Positions 1 to 8,948 are shown, numbered from the stretch's first letter. The stretch: DNA of 64,000 bases from Myxococcales bacterium (GCA_016707895.1 JADJGV010000015.1:1-64000); one strand, 5' to 3'. Notes: generated by a model not told the origin, from the letters alone. Numbers and translations are program-made.

Positions 1-1
1 C

Positions 2-439
2 GACCTGTGCGTGCAGGCGGTGGTCGCGCTGCGGGGGCTGATCGAACCACCGGCCGAGGGGCTGGTCGCGGTCGGCGGCGCGCCCGAGCTCGATCCCTAC
101 ATGCTGCCGTCGATGCTGGCCGCCACCGTGCTCACCGCCGCCGGGCTGCGCGCCGTGAACCTTGGCCCGGCGACGCCGCTGGCCAGCCTGCGCCACGCGG
201 TCGCCCACCACGACGCGCGGGTGGTGTGGCTGGCGCTGACCTCGACGGTGTCCGAGGAGCTGGCCGAGGAGCTCGGCGGGTTCGCGCGCGAGCTGGCCAA
301 CGCCGGCCGCACGCTGGTGCTCGGCGGCCAGCGTCGCGCCGACGCCGCCGGCGCCCGCCGCGCGCTCCACGTCGCCGCGATGAGCGAGCTGGCCGCGTTC
401 GCGGCCGGGCTGGTGGCCGGCCTGCGCGACGACCGCTGA
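2..439 (+). CDS. B12-binding-domain regulator, C-terminal part (5' end outside window)
   Basis: This is the 3' end of a gene that enters from the left; about 145 residues are visible and no start is in the window. They resemble the cobalamin-binding half of MerR-type B12-dependent regulators (CarH/LitR group): a stretch reading LDPYMLPSML, then AVNLGPATP and VVWLALTST, in the order seen in that Rossmann-like domain. The histidine of the usual DxHxxG cobalamin motif is not present at the matching place (DPYMLP), so cobalamin may not be bound through His. If the missing part holds a MerR helix-turn-helix, the product is a transcription factor. It could equally be the B12-binding part of another protein. 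It converges on nudC with 25 bp between the stops. Confidence 0.55.
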   Translation, partial: DLCVQAVVALRGLIEPPAEGLVAVGGAPELDPYMLPSMLAATVLTAAGLRAVNLGPATPLASLRHAVAHHDARVVWLALTSTVSEELAEELGGFARELANAGRTLVLGGQRRADAAGARRALHVAAMSELAAFAAGLVAGLRDDR

Positions 440-464
440 CCGGCCTGCGCGCCGACGGCTGACG

Positions 465-1241
465 CTAGCCCCGGCGACGCACGAAGTCGTCGATCAACGC
501 GCGCGCGATCGACAGCGGCGGCGGCACCACCGGCAGCGCGTCGGGCGCGAACCAGCCAGCGTCGGCGATCTCCTCGGGGTCGGGCACCAGCTCGCCGCCG
601 GCCCAGCGCGCGGTGAACCCGACCATCAGCGAGCCGGTGAACGGCCACGGCTGGCTGCCGAAGTAGCGGACGTCGGCGACCGCGATGCCGGCCTCCTCGC
701 GGATCTCGCGGTGGACGCAGTCCTCGAGGGTCTCGCCGACCTCGACGAAGCCGGCCAGCGTCGAGAAGAACGGCATCCGGGTGCGGGCGTTGCGGGCCAA
801 GAGGCAGCGCCCGTCGCGCTCGACCAGCACGATCACCGCCGGCGACAGCCGCGGGTAGGCGGTGTGGCCGCAGCCGGCGCAGGTGCGCACCCGCTCGCGG
901 GCCGAGCGTTCGGTCGGCCCGCCGCACCGGCCGCAGAAGCGGTGATCGCGATCCCACGCGGTCAGGCCCAGCGCGCGGCCGGCGACCGCGAACGCCTCGT
1001 CCGGCAGCGCCCCGAACAGCTGGCGCAGCGGCACCGGCTCGCTGCCGGCCGGCGCGCCGCCGGCCTCGACCAGCCGCGCGAAGCACGGCTCGCCGTCGAG
1101 CTCGCCGAGGTGCAGCGCGTCGTCGGCGGCGCCGATCGGCACCGCCAGCGTCTCGGCGCGGACGACGCACAGGCTGGCGCCGGCGATCACGAACAGCCGG
1201 CCATGGGTCGCGGTGGTGGTGACGGCGGGCGTGAAGGGCAC
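465..1241 (-). CDS. nudC: NAD(+)/NADH pyrophosphatase NudC (Nudix hydrolase)
   Basis: A 258-residue Nudix hydrolase that should split NADH or NAD(+) (and NAD-capped RNA 5' ends in characterised NudC) into NMN(H) and AMP. In order: a poorly conserved N-terminal domain, a four-cysteine zinc ribbon (CGRC...CAGC, around residues 93-115), the Nudix box GFVEVGETLEDCVHREIREE, and the NudC signature SQPWPFTGSLM after it. Length matches the family. The start is the GTG at 1241: it has no Shine-Dalgarno sequence, but a TAGACG hexamer ends exactly 6 nt before it, so the transcript is probably leaderless. It is followed on the same strand by no close partner; pcm lies 28 bp upstream. Confidence 0.92.
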   Translation of the reverse strand: MPFTPAVTTTATHGRLFVIAGASLCVVRAETLAVPIGAADDALHLGELDGEPCFARLVEAGGAPAGSEPVPLRQLFGALPDEAFAVAGRALGLTAWDRDHRFCGRCGGPTERSARERVRTCAGCGHTAYPRLSPAVIVLVERDGRCLLARNARTRMPFFSTLAGFVEVGETLEDCVHREIREEAGIAVADVRYFGSQPWPFTGSLMVGFTARWAGGELVPDPEEIADAGWFAPDALPVVPPPLSIARALIDDFVRRRG

Positions 1242-1247
1242 GCCGAG

Positions 1248-1253
1248 CGTCTA
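1248..1253 (-). promoter_or_regulatory. -10 box of nudC (leaderless geometry)
   Basis: TAGACG on the minus strand, six bases before the nudC GTG. The same TAnnnT-N6-start arrangement recurs at many genes here; it implies that transcription begins at the start codon. Confidence 0.5.
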
Positions 1254-1269
1254 GCACGCCGCCCGGACG

Positions 1270-1914
1270 TCAGCGCGGGGCGAACCCCTGGGCGCCGATC
1301 AGCGGCACGAACTGCACCGCGCCCAGCGCCTCGAGCTCGAGGCGCGCGCCGGCCCGGCGCAGCCGCACCAGCTCCTGCGGGCCGTCCTGGGCGCCGACCG
1401 GCGCCACCAGCCGGCCGCCGTCGGCGAGCTGCGCGCAGAGCGCCGCCGGCACCGCCGGCCCGGCCGCGGTCAGCACGATCGCGTCGAACGGCGCCAGCGC
1501 GGGCAGGCCGAGCGTGCCGTCGCCCTCGACGACCTGCACGGCGGCCACGCCGGCCGCGGCCAGGTTGGCCCGGGCCCGCGCCGCCAGCGCCGGCACGCGC
1601 TCGACCGACCACACGTGCGGCGTGAGCTGCGCGAGCACCGCCGCCGCGTACCCCGAGCCAGTGCCGATCTCGAGCACGCGATCGGTCGGCGCCAGCTCGA
1701 GGGCCTCGGCCATCCACGCCACCACGTACGGCTGCGAGATGGTCTGGCCCTCGCCGATCGGCAGCGGCCGGTCGGCGTAGGCCAGCTCGGCCAAGGCCGG
1801 CGGCACGAACCGCTCGCGCGGCACCGCGCGCATCGCGGTCAGCACCCGCGGATCGCTCACGCCGCGGGCCGCGACGTCGTCGTCGACCATCCGCGCGCGC
1901 GCCGCCGCGGTCAC
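1270..1914 (-). CDS. pcm: Protein-L-isoaspartate O-methyltransferase
   Basis: A 214-residue cytosolic repair methyltransferase that methylates L-isoaspartyl residues with S-adenosylmethionine. The family motifs are all visible: GEGQTISQPYVVA (about residues 53-65), the SAM-binding motif LEIGTGSGYAAAVLA (about 80-94), and QFVPLIG near the C-terminus. Length is normal for bacterial Pcm. The GTG start overlaps the TGA of the upstream aldehyde dehydrogenase by four bases (GTGA), so the two are translationally coupled and cotranscribed from the promoter at 3468-3473. Confidence 0.95.
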   Translation of the reverse strand: MTAAARARMVDDDVAARGVSDPRVLTAMRAVPRERFVPPALAELAYADRPLPIGEGQTISQPYVVAWMAEALELAPTDRVLEIGTGSGYAAAVLAQLTPHVWSVERVPALAARARANLAAAGVAAVQVVEGDGTLGLPALAPFDAIVLTAAGPAVPAALCAQLADGGRLVAPVGAQDGPQELVRLRRAGARLELEALGAVQFVPLIGAQGFAPR

Positions 1915-3461
1915 AGCAGGCGGCCCAGGGCGTCCTTCACCTTGGCCACCGGGCCGGCGCCGTACAGCTGCTTGATCATGCCGCGCATGCGCTCGTAGGC
2001 GTTGGCCGGCTGGCGGAAGGACATCATGTTGATCGGCAGCGCGAACGTCTGCTCGGCGGTGGCCTTGGTCCGCGCGAACTCGCGGATGCCCTGGTCGCCG
2101 TGGATGCGGCCGAAACCCGAGTCACCGACGCCGCCGAACGGCAGCGAGGTGATCGCCGAGAACGCCATCACCGAGTTGACCGCGGTCATGCCGGCCTTGA
2201 CCCGATCGGCCAGCTCCTTGCCGCGCTTGCCGAACACCGACGAGCCCAGCCCGAACGGCGTCGCGTTGGCGCGGCGCAGCGCCTCCTCGGTCGACGCCAC
2301 CTTGACGATCGGGATCACCGGGCCGAAGGTCTCGTCAGCCATCACCTTCATGTCGTCGGTGACGTCGACCAGCACGGTCGGCTGGATGAAGTTGCCGACG
2401 ATCGCGTCCGGCCCGCCGGCCAGCACCTTGGCGCCCTTGCGCACCGCGTCCTCGAGGTGATCCTTGACGATGCCGACCTGCGCCTTCGAGGTCATCGCCC
2501 CGACGTGGCCGTCGTCGCCGCCGACCTTGACCTTGGCCACCTCGGCCACGACCTTGTCGACGAAGCGATCGTAGATCGGCGCCGCGACGTAGATCCGCTC
2601 GATCGAGATGCAGGCCTGGCCGGTGTTGGTCAGCGCGCCGAACACCGCGGCCTCGGCGGCGGCGTCGACGTCGGCGTCCTCGGCGACGATCATCGGATCC
2701 TTGCCGCCCAGCTCCATCAGCACCGGGGTCAGGGTGTCGGCGCACGCCGCCATCACCTTCTTGCCGGTCGCGGTCGAGCCGGTGAACGCCAGCTTGTCGA
2801 CGCCGGCCTTGCACAGCGCCGCGCCGGTGGGGCCGGCGCCGGTGACGATCTGCAGCACGTCGGGCACCGAGAACGCCTTGGCGGCCAGCTCGACGAACTT
2901 CACGCCGACCAGCGGGGTCAGCTCGCTGGGCTTGAACACCACCGCGTTGCCGGCGGCCAGCGCGTACGCGATCGAGCCCATCGGCGTGAAGATCGGGTAG
3001 TTCCACGGGCCGATCACGCCGACCACGCCCAGCGGGTGGTAGCTGACCGTCGCGCGGAAGTTGGCGAGGATGCCGGTGCCGACCTTCTCGGGCGCCAGCG
3101 CCTTGGCCGCGCGCTTGGCCGCGTGGTCGAGGTGCGACAGCGCCATCATCACCTCGACCAGCGCGTCGAGCCGCGGCTTGCCGTTCTCGCGGTGGATCAG
3201 CTCGGCCAGCTCGTCGGCGGCGTCGGCCAGCGCCCGGCGCCAGCGCACCAGCTCGACCTCGCGCTCGGCGTAGGTCAGCGCGCCCCACGACGCCGCGGCG
3301 GCGCGGGCCCGGGTCACCGCGGCGGTGACGCCGGCCGCCGACACGATCGGCACCTCGCCGAGGAGCGCGCCATCGGCGGGCGCGTGGACGCGCAGCAGCT
3401 CGGGGCCGATCGGGGGCGGGGTGCCGGTGGACGACGACGACGACACGGTGGGAGCGACCAT
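1911..3461 (-). CDS. NAD(P)-dependent aldehyde dehydrogenase
   Basis: A 516-residue member of the aldehyde dehydrogenase superfamily, oxidising an aldehyde to the carboxylate. Seen: the cofactor-binding stretch GPWNYPIFTP with downstream FKPSELTP, the catalytic-glutamate motif ELGGKDPMIV and the catalytic-cysteine motif GQACIS. The sequence is closest in style to the succinate-semialdehyde / aromatic aldehyde groups, but the substrate cannot be read from it. The first ~20 residues are Ser/Thr/Pro-rich. The ATG start has no clear Shine-Dalgarno sequence but sits 6 nt after a TACGTT hexamer. It heads a two-gene operon with pcm. Confidence 0.9.
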   Translation of the reverse strand: MVAPTVSSSSSTGTPPPIGPELLRVHAPADGALLGEVPIVSAAGVTAAVTRARAAAASWGALTYAEREVELVRWRRALADAADELAELIHRENGKPRLDALVEVMMALSHLDHAAKRAAKALAPEKVGTGILANFRATVSYHPLGVVGVIGPWNYPIFTPMGSIAYALAAGNAVVFKPSELTPLVGVKFVELAAKAFSVPDVLQIVTGAGPTGAALCKAGVDKLAFTGSTATGKKVMAACADTLTPVLMELGGKDPMIVAEDADVDAAAEAAVFGALTNTGQACISIERIYVAAPIYDRFVDKVVAEVAKVKVGGDDGHVGAMTSKAQVGIVKDHLEDAVRKGAKVLAGGPDAIVGNFIQPTVLVDVTDDMKVMADETFGPVIPIVKVASTEEALRRANATPFGLGSSVFGKRGKELADRVKAGMTAVNSVMAFSAITSLPFGGVGDSGFGRIHGDQGIREFARTKATAEQTFALPINMMSFRQPANAYERMRGMIKQLYGAGPVAKVKDALGRLL

Positions 3462-3467
3462 GCGGCC

Positions 3468-3473
3468 AACGTA
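3468..3473 (-). promoter_or_regulatory. -10 box of the aldehyde dehydrogenase-pcm operon
   Basis: TACGTT on the minus strand ends six bases before the dehydrogenase ATG, matching the leaderless arrangement seen across the window. Confidence 0.45.
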
Positions 3474-3492
3474 CCCGCGTCGCCGGGGCTTG

Positions 3493-5016
3493 TCACGGGG
3501 CGGCGTCGGCCAGGGCCGCGTCGATCGCCGCGCGGAACGCGTCGATCGGCTGGGCCCCGGTGAACCGGCGTCCGTTGATGAAGAACGCCGGCGTGCCCTG
3601 CACCTCGAGCGTCGCGCCGGCGGCGAGATCGGCGTCGACCGCCGCGGCGAAGCGGTGGCCGTCGAGATCCGCGGTGAACCGCGCCACGTCGAGGCCGGCG
3701 CGCGCGGCCAGCGCGATGAGCGCGTCGCGATCGAGGTCCTCCTGGAACGCCAGGCACAGGTCGCGGAACTCCCACAGCTTGCCCTGGGCGTCGGCGGCGC
3801 GGGTCGCCTCGGCGGCCAGGCGCGCGCGCGCGTGGTGCGGCAGCGGGAAGTCCTTGACCACCAGTCGCAGCTGGCCCGGGTACTCGTCCCACAGCTGATC
3901 GATCGTGCCGATCACCTTCGCGCAGTACGGGCACTCGAGATCCTGGAACACCGCGATCTGCACCGGCGCGTCGGCCGGGCCGCGGGACGGGCCGCGGTAC
4001 AGGCCGGTGGCCTCGACGGCGGCGGGGTCGAGCTGATCGCCGTCGACGATCTCCACCCCCGCGCACGCGCCGGCGCCGGCGCCGGGATCGCACGAGCCGC
4101 CAGCGGGCGCGGCGGCGGCGGGGGCCCGCGGCGGCGCGGTCGGCCGGGTGGCGGCGGCGCGGGTCGGCGGCGGCGGCAACGCGCCGGCCGGCGCGACGGC
4201 GGTGGGCGCGGCGACGGGCGCGGCGACGGGCGCGCGGTGGCTCGCCGCGGCGTCGCCGCGGGTGGCGACGTAGGTGGTGCCGACGGCGCCGGCGGTGACG
4301 AACACGAGGGCAGCGATCTTCAGCATCCTGGCTCCTGCAGCAGTCGGGGTTGATCCTCGCGTCCCGGGGGGAACGGAGTGCAGGGGCCAGGCGTTCACCG
4401 ATGGCGAGCGGGGTGGCAGCACGGCCAGCACCGCGGCGACCGTCGCCTTGCGCGGCTTGCGCGCGACCAGCGCGCCGTCGATCTCGCCGACGACGTGCGC
4501 GGCCAGGAGCCGGCGCCCGCGGGTCAGCCGCTGCATCGCGGCCTCCTCGCGGATGCCCAGCGCGCTGGCGACGTCGCGGATCGAGCGCTCGTGCTGGTAG
4601 TACAGCACCAGCACCTCGCGATAGCTGGCCGGCAGCTCGGCCAGGGCCCGCTCGACCACGCGGTCGGTCTGGACCCGGGCCAGCGCGTCGTACGGCGAGC
4701 CGGCCACGTCGGTCGGCGCCAGCTGATCGTCGGGGCGCTCGCGGCCGGCCCGGCGCCGGGCCTTGCGCGCCAGGTTGCGCGCGATGCCGCACAGCCAGGC
4801 CCGCAGCCGCGACGCCTCGCGCAGCCGATCGAGCTGCGCCCACGCGGCCACGAAGGTGTCCTGGGCCACGTCGTCGGAGAGCGCCCGGTCGCGGGTGCGG
4901 CTGAACGACACCGCCCACACCGCGTCCAGGTGGCGCTCGATCAGCGCGCCGAAAGCGGCGCGCTCGCCGCGGCGGCTCGCCGCCACCAGCTCGTCATCGG
5001 TGATCGCCTGTCCCAT
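3493..5016 (-). CDS. ECF sigma factor continuous with membrane-anchored DsbA-like thiol oxidoreductase
   Basis: One uninterrupted 507-codon frame joins two activities. Residues ~5-165 form an ECF sigma factor: region 2 (with DDVAQDTFVAAW) and region 4 (LPASYREVLVLYYQ, then IRDVASALGI). A Pro-rich stretch leads to a hydrophobic segment at ~231-253 (KIAALVFVTAGAVGTTYVA), a Pro/Ala linker, and a DsbA/thioredoxin-fold domain (~320-507) with active site CPYC (362-365) and cis-proline in GTPAFFINGR. The methionine at the hydrophobic segment (ATG ending 4326) has a good Shine-Dalgarno (CAGGAG, 5-nt spacing), so a separate 277-residue periplasmic oxidoreductase could be made from an internal start. 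I start the sigma part at the ATG 5016; a GTG at 5055 is also possible. Whether the full fusion is ever made is unknown. Confidence 0.75.
   Translation of the reverse strand: MGQAITDDELVAASRRGERAAFGALIERHLDAVWAVSFSRTRDRALSDDVAQDTFVAAWAQLDRLREASRLRAWLCGIARNLARKARRRAGRERPDDQLAPTDVAGSPYDALARVQTDRVVERALAELPASYREVLVLYYQHERSIRDVASALGIREEAAMQRLTRGRRLLAAHVVGEIDGALVARKPRKATVAAVLAVLPPRSPSVNAWPLHSVPPGTRGSTPTAAGARMLKIAALVFVTAGAVGTTYVATRGDAAASHRAPVAAPVAAPTAVAPAGALPPPPTRAAATRPTAPPRAPAAAAPAGGSCDPGAGAGACAGVEIVDGDQLDPAAVEATGLYRGPSRGPADAPVQIAVFQDLECPYCAKVIGTIDQLWDEYPGQLRLVVKDFPLPHHARARLAAEATRAADAQGKLWEFRDLCLAFQEDLDRDALIALAARAGLDVARFTADLDGHRFAAAVDADLAAGATLEVQGTPAFFINGRRFTGAQPIDAFRAAIDAALADAAP
4332..4337 (-). 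promoter_or_regulatory. Internal ribosome binding site of the DsbA-like part
   Basis: CAGGAG on the minus strand, five bases before an in-frame ATG (4326-4324) that opens the hydrophobic segment. Its quality is unusual for an internal codon and suggests that the oxidoreductase is, or was, a gene of its own. Confidence 0.55.
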
Positions 5017-5077
5017 GTCGCTGGCTCGTGCCCTGAACCGGCCGCGACCTGACACAGATTCCGCACGACCCCGCCGA

Positions 5078-6139
5078 TCACCGCGCCGCCTCCTCCACCT
5101 CGGCCTCGATCGTGATGTACTCGACGGCGTCGAACGGCCCGCTGATCCGGCGCGGCCCGTCGCCGGAGTCGTCGCAGCCGTCGTCGAGCACCCGGATCGG
5201 CCCGAACATCGCGGCCATCGTCCGGGCGATCGGCGCGTCGCCGATGGCCACCCCGAGCAGCTCGGCCACGTCCTCGATGGCCGCCCGCAGCGCGTCGGCG
5301 GTCTGGAACCGCGCCCGCGGATCGGGGTGCATCGCGGTCATGATGATCTCCTCGATCCGCGCCGGGAACCGCGCGATCAGCCGGGTCGGCGGGATCGGCA
5401 GGCTGCGCAGCTGCGCGCCGCCGGCCACCCGCACCGGAGCGGGGAACGCGCGCCGCAGCGTCGCCAGCTCGTACAGCACGACGCCCAGCGAGAAGACGTC
5501 GCTGCGGAGGTCGACGTCGCGGTGGGCCAGGCTCTCGGGCGCCATGTAGCCGGCGCACCCGCGGGCCGGCCCCGGCGGCAGCGGCGACAAGAGCGCGCCC
5601 AGCTTGGCCACGCCGAAGTCGACGACCTTCACCGCGCCGTCATGATCGAGCAGCAGGTTCGACGGCGACACGTCGCGGTGCACCAGCCCCACCAGCTCGC
5701 CGTCGTCGTCGCACAGGTCGTGGGCGTGGGCCAACCCCATCGCGGCGCCCAGCCCGATCGACAGCCACGCCCCGAGCGGCAGCAGGCTCTGCCGATCGGC
5801 CGCGTGCTCGAGCACCGCGCGCACGCTGCGCCCGTGCACCAGCTCCATCGCCAGGTAGTGCTGGCCGTCGGGCGCGCGCCCGAAGTCGTAGGCCTGCACG
5901 ACGTTGCGGTGGCCGAGCCGCGCCAGGATGCGCGCCTCGTGGAACAGCGTCCGCGCGTAGCGCGGCGGCGCCAGCTTCAGCGCGACGTCGCGCGCGAAGC
6001 CACCGATGCCGGTGCGGCGGGCCAGGTAGACCGTGCCCATGCTGCCGGCCGCCAGCAGCCGCACTACCTCGTAGTGCGAGCCGCCGCCGGTCAACGAGAA
6101 CGGCAGCGGGCGCTGCGTGCCGAGAAGGCGATCGTCCAC
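5078..6139 (-). CDS. Cytosolic Ser/Thr protein kinase
   Basis: A 353-residue Hanks-type kinase. Glycine-rich loop AAGSMGTVY (~30-38), catalytic lysine at ~55 (ALKLAPP), catalytic loop VHRDVSPSN (~153-161), VDFGVAK (~173-179) and the YMAPES element (~198-203) are all intact, so it should be active. No transmembrane segment is visible; the ~80-residue C-terminal tail ends in an acidic stretch. The GTG start has no Shine-Dalgarno but lies 6 nt after TAGAGT, itself 22 bp from a copy of the 18-bp shared element. Its stop lies 61 bp upstream of the ECF sigma start and it reads the same way. Confidence 0.93.
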   Translation of the reverse strand: MDDRLLGTQRPLPFSLTGGGSHYEVVRLLAAGSMGTVYLARRTGIGGFARDVALKLAPPRYARTLFHEARILARLGHRNVVQAYDFGRAPDGQHYLAMELVHGRSVRAVLEHAADRQSLLPLGAWLSIGLGAAMGLAHAHDLCDDDGELVGLVHRDVSPSNLLLDHDGAVKVVDFGVAKLGALLSPLPPGPARGCAGYMAPESLAHRDVDLRSDVFSLGVVLYELATLRRAFPAPVRVAGGAQLRSLPIPPTRLIARFPARIEEIIMTAMHPDPRARFQTADALRAAIEDVAELLGVAIGDAPIARTMAAMFGPIRVLDDGCDDSGDGPRRISGPFDAVEYITIEAEVEEAAR

Positions 6140-6145
6140 CCGCCC

Positions 6146-6191
6146 ACTCTACGGAGGCTGCGCAACCAGCGCGATGACCACCCGATTACAG
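6146..6191 (-). promoter_or_regulatory. Shared-element promoter of the kinase at 5078-6139
   Basis: Minus-strand element CTGTAATCGGGTGGTCAT (6174-6191), 22 bp, then TAGAGT (6146-6151), then 6 nt to the GTG start. This is the clearest example of the ten-copy architecture: element centred near -43, -10 hexamer, leaderless start. It begins only 12 bp past the stop of the FHA-winged-helix gene. Confidence 0.7.
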
Positions 6192-6202
6192 CGGCGCGCC
6201 GG

Positions 6203-7177
6203 TCAGCCGTCGACCACGTCGATCCGGGTGGTCGCGGCGACGGCGAACCGCGTCCCGCCGCCCCCGGCCTGCCGCTGGATCAGCGCCGGGCCGTTCACGC
6301 CGGCGCGCACCAGATCGCGCCGCAGCCGGTGGATCAGCACGTTGAGATCGCCGTGGTCGGCGCGATCGCTGCGCGGCCAGACCCGCTGCAAGATCACGTC
6401 GTCGGGGACGTAGCCACCCGGCGCCAGCGGCGCCGGCGGGCGCAGCAGCACCGCCAGCAGCTCCAGCCGCCGCTCGCTGACCACCAGCGTGCGCTCGACG
6501 CCGGCGAACCACAGCGCGAGGCGCCCGCCGCGGGCCAGCAGCCGCAGCTCGACGCGCTCGGGGAACACCACCAGCGCCCGCGTGGGCGTGACCCCGGCGC
6601 CGGTGCGCTGGTGCGCCTCGAGCACCACCTCGCCGATCGTGATGCGATCGCCCTCGCCGACCGGCTCGACCGCGCCCGGCCCGATCGGCGCGTCGTTCAG
6701 CCAGACGCCGTCGCCGTCGGCCTCGATGAACAGCGCCTCCTGGACCCGGTGCAACCGCGCCGCCCCGTCCTCGCTGCCCGGCACCTGGACGTCGTCGTCG
6801 TCGCCGCCGCCGATCGTGAACCCCGCCCGGGTGATCGCGTGCCACACCCCCGCGTGCGCGACGGTCCATTGCGCCGGCTCGGCCCCGCTCACGTCGCGGG
6901 CGATCTCGACCGTGAACACCTGGTCGGCGATGCTGATCCGATCGCCGTCGGTGAGCGCGACCGCCGCAGCGTGGGCGACGCCGTTGACCGCCACCGGGTT
7001 GCGCCCCAGCGGCAGCAGCTCGACGGCGTCGTTGGTCGGCGTCAGCTGGGCGTGGCGGCGGCTGATGTGCTCATCGTCGAGGCCCACGTCGCACTCGACG
7101 CCCCGCCCGATGCACACCCCGCCCGCCCTGATCGGTACCCGCAAGCCGTTCGGCATTACCAGATAGCAGCGCAGCAC
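6203..7177 (-). CDS. Double-FHA protein with C-terminal winged-helix DNA-binding domain
   Basis: A 324-residue soluble protein. The first FHA domain (~18-80) has the phosphothreonine-site pattern GRG...S-R-RHA (ISRRHAQL). A second, more degenerate FHA-like domain covers ~110-195 with an acidic GGGDDDDV stretch. The last ~110 residues look like an OmpR/PhoB-type winged helix (ERRLELLAVLL ... VLIHRLRRDL). FHA domains bind phosphothreonine made by Hanks-type kinases, so a kinase-controlled transcription factor is the natural reading. It sits between kinase genes and its 3' end abuts a copy of the shared promoter element, making it a candidate regulator of that regulon. GTG start, 7 nt after TACATT. 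Confidence 0.75.
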   Translation of the reverse strand: MLRCYLVMPNGLRVPIRAGGVCIGRGVECDVGLDDEHISRRHAQLTPTNDAVELLPLGRNPVAVNGVAHAAAVALTDGDRISIADQVFTVEIARDVSGAEPAQWTVAHAGVWHAITRAGFTIGGGDDDDVQVPGSEDGAARLHRVQEALFIEADGDGVWLNDAPIGPGAVEPVGEGDRITIGEVVLEAHQRTGAGVTPTRALVVFPERVELRLLARGGRLALWFAGVERTLVVSERRLELLAVLLRPPAPLAPGGYVPDDVILQRVWPRSDRADHGDLNVLIHRLRRDLVRAGVNGPALIQRQAGGGGTRFAVAATTRIDVVDG

Positions 7178-7184
7178 GGCCTCG

Positions 7185-7190
7185 AATGTA
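7185..7190 (-). promoter_or_regulatory. -10 box of the FHA-winged-helix gene
   Basis: TACATT on the minus strand, seven bases before the GTG start; no Shine-Dalgarno sequence is present. No copy of the 18-bp element precedes it. Confidence 0.4.
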
Positions 7191-7259
7191 CGCCCTCGGC
7201 GTGGCGTCGTGGGCGCGCCGCTCCGGCCATCGGGGCCGCCGCCACTGGCCTGACCACCC

Positions 7260-7305
7260 GTGAAATCGGGCTGTCATTCCGTTGCAGTGCCGCGGATGCC
7301 AGCCT
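7260..7305 (+). promoter_or_regulatory. Shared-element promoter of the kinase operon at 7309-11440
   Basis: Element GTGAAATCGGGCTGTCAT (7260-7277), 22 bp, then CAGCCT (7300-7305). Six bases further is a GTG (7312) just behind the ATG at 7309, so the transcript may begin at the start codon. Confidence 0.6.
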
Positions 7306-7308
7306 GGC

Positions 7309-8948
7309 ATGGTGGCCCTGCTGGATCCGGGTTCGGTCGCCCCGCTCGCGGTGTCGCCGTGGGGCTCACCCGCGCTCGGCGTCCCGGCGATCTTGCCCGA
7401 GGCGCGGCCGCTGGTGCCGCCTCGCTACCGGTTGCTGCGCCGCCTCGCGGCGGGCGGGACCGCCGACGTGTACCTGGCGCAGCTCACCGGCCCCGGCGGG
7501 TTCGCGCGGCCTGTGGTGCTGAAGGCGCTGCGCACCGACGCGTCCACCGATCTCGCGGAGCTGGAGATGTTCCTCGACGAGGCCCGGCTGATGGCGCAGC
7601 TGTGCCACCACGGCATCGCCCAGGTGCTCGAGGTCGGCACCACCGGCGACGGCTCGTACTTCGTCGCCGTCGAGCACGTGCCGGGCGCGTCGCTGCAGAC
7701 CACGCTGCAGACCGCCGCGCGCCTGGGGGTCGCGCTGCCGCTGGCGTTCGGCGTCGGGGTGGTCACCGCGGTGGCGCGCGCGCTCCACCACGCGCACGGG
7801 CGGCGGCGCCCGGACGGACGCCACCTCGAGATCGTGCACCGCGACGTGACCCCCGCCAACATCATGATCAGCAGCGAGGGCGGCGTGAAGCTGATCGACT
7901 TCGGCATCGCGCGCTTCTTCGAGCGCCGCCCGCACACCCAGGTGGGCATGGTCCGCGGCAGCCCCGGCTACCTCGCGCCCGAGCAGCTGCGCGGCGGGGT
8001 GATCGATCGCCGCACCGACGTGTTCGCGCTGGGCGTGGTGCTGTACGAGGCCACGACGCAGGTGCGCGCGTTCTACGGCGGCGGCGATCAAGCCGTGGCG
8101 CGGCGGGTGACCCGCGGGCGCTACGTCCATCCGCACGAGGTCCGCCCCGGGTACCCGCTGGCGCTGTCGGCGATCATCGCCCGCGCGCTGGCGGTCGATC
8201 CCGCCGATCGCTACCCGACGATGGCCGAGTTCGTCGACGAGCTCGAGGCGGCCAGCACCCGGCTGGCGTTCGCGCGCGGCGAGGCCGCGCTGGTCCCGGT
8301 CCACGCCGCGCTGTTCGCGTCCGACGACCTCGCGGCGCCGCCGCGCCCCGCCGCCGGGCGCGCGCTGGTGACGGCGCTGGCGGCCGCGCCGTCGCCCGAC
8401 CCGGCGCGACCGCATCGCCGCGCTCGGCGCGCGCTCGCGGGCGTGTTGATCGCGGCGGCGCTGGCGCTCGCGCTGGCGCGGCTCGCGATCCCGCCGGCAG
8501 CCGACCGCCCACCCGCGGAACAGACCGTCGCGCCACCAGCACCGATCGCCGCGGCCGCCCGCCGCCCCACGCCGATCGCGCCCGCCGCCCTCGCCCCCGC
8601 GCCACCCGCGGCCCCCCTCGCGCCACCCGCCCCCGCCCCCGCGCCACCCGCGGCCCCCGCGCCACCCGCGGCCCCCGCCAGCGCGGCCCCGCTCCCCGCC
8701 CCGGCCGACCTCGGGTCGGCGGCCGCACCGCGCCAACTCGCCGTCACGTCGACCCCGCCCGACGCGACGGTCCTGATCGAAGGTGTGCGGGTCGGCCGCA
8801 CGCCGCTGGTGGCGCCGATCGCCGACGCGCTGGGAGCGACGGTGGTCGTGAAGGTGCGGCGACGTCGGTACGTGTCCGACCGGCGGCTGGTGACGCTGGC
8901 CGCCGGGGTCACCCACCTGGACTTGACCCTGCGCCCCCGGCGCCGACG

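Noticed and set aside
2100..3563. Long plus-strand open frames across the aldehyde dehydrogenase and similar ones antisense to most genes
   Set aside because: High GC leaves antisense frames open; their translations are Arg/Asp/Gly/Val-rich without domains, while the opposite strand carries clear families.
7260..8948. Long open frame 3 running into the second kinase gene, suggesting a 1,112-residue protein
   Set aside because: The upstream part is Arg/Gly/Ala-rich shadow text of the first kinase in another frame; the real gene starts at the ATG overlapping that kinase's stop (8949).
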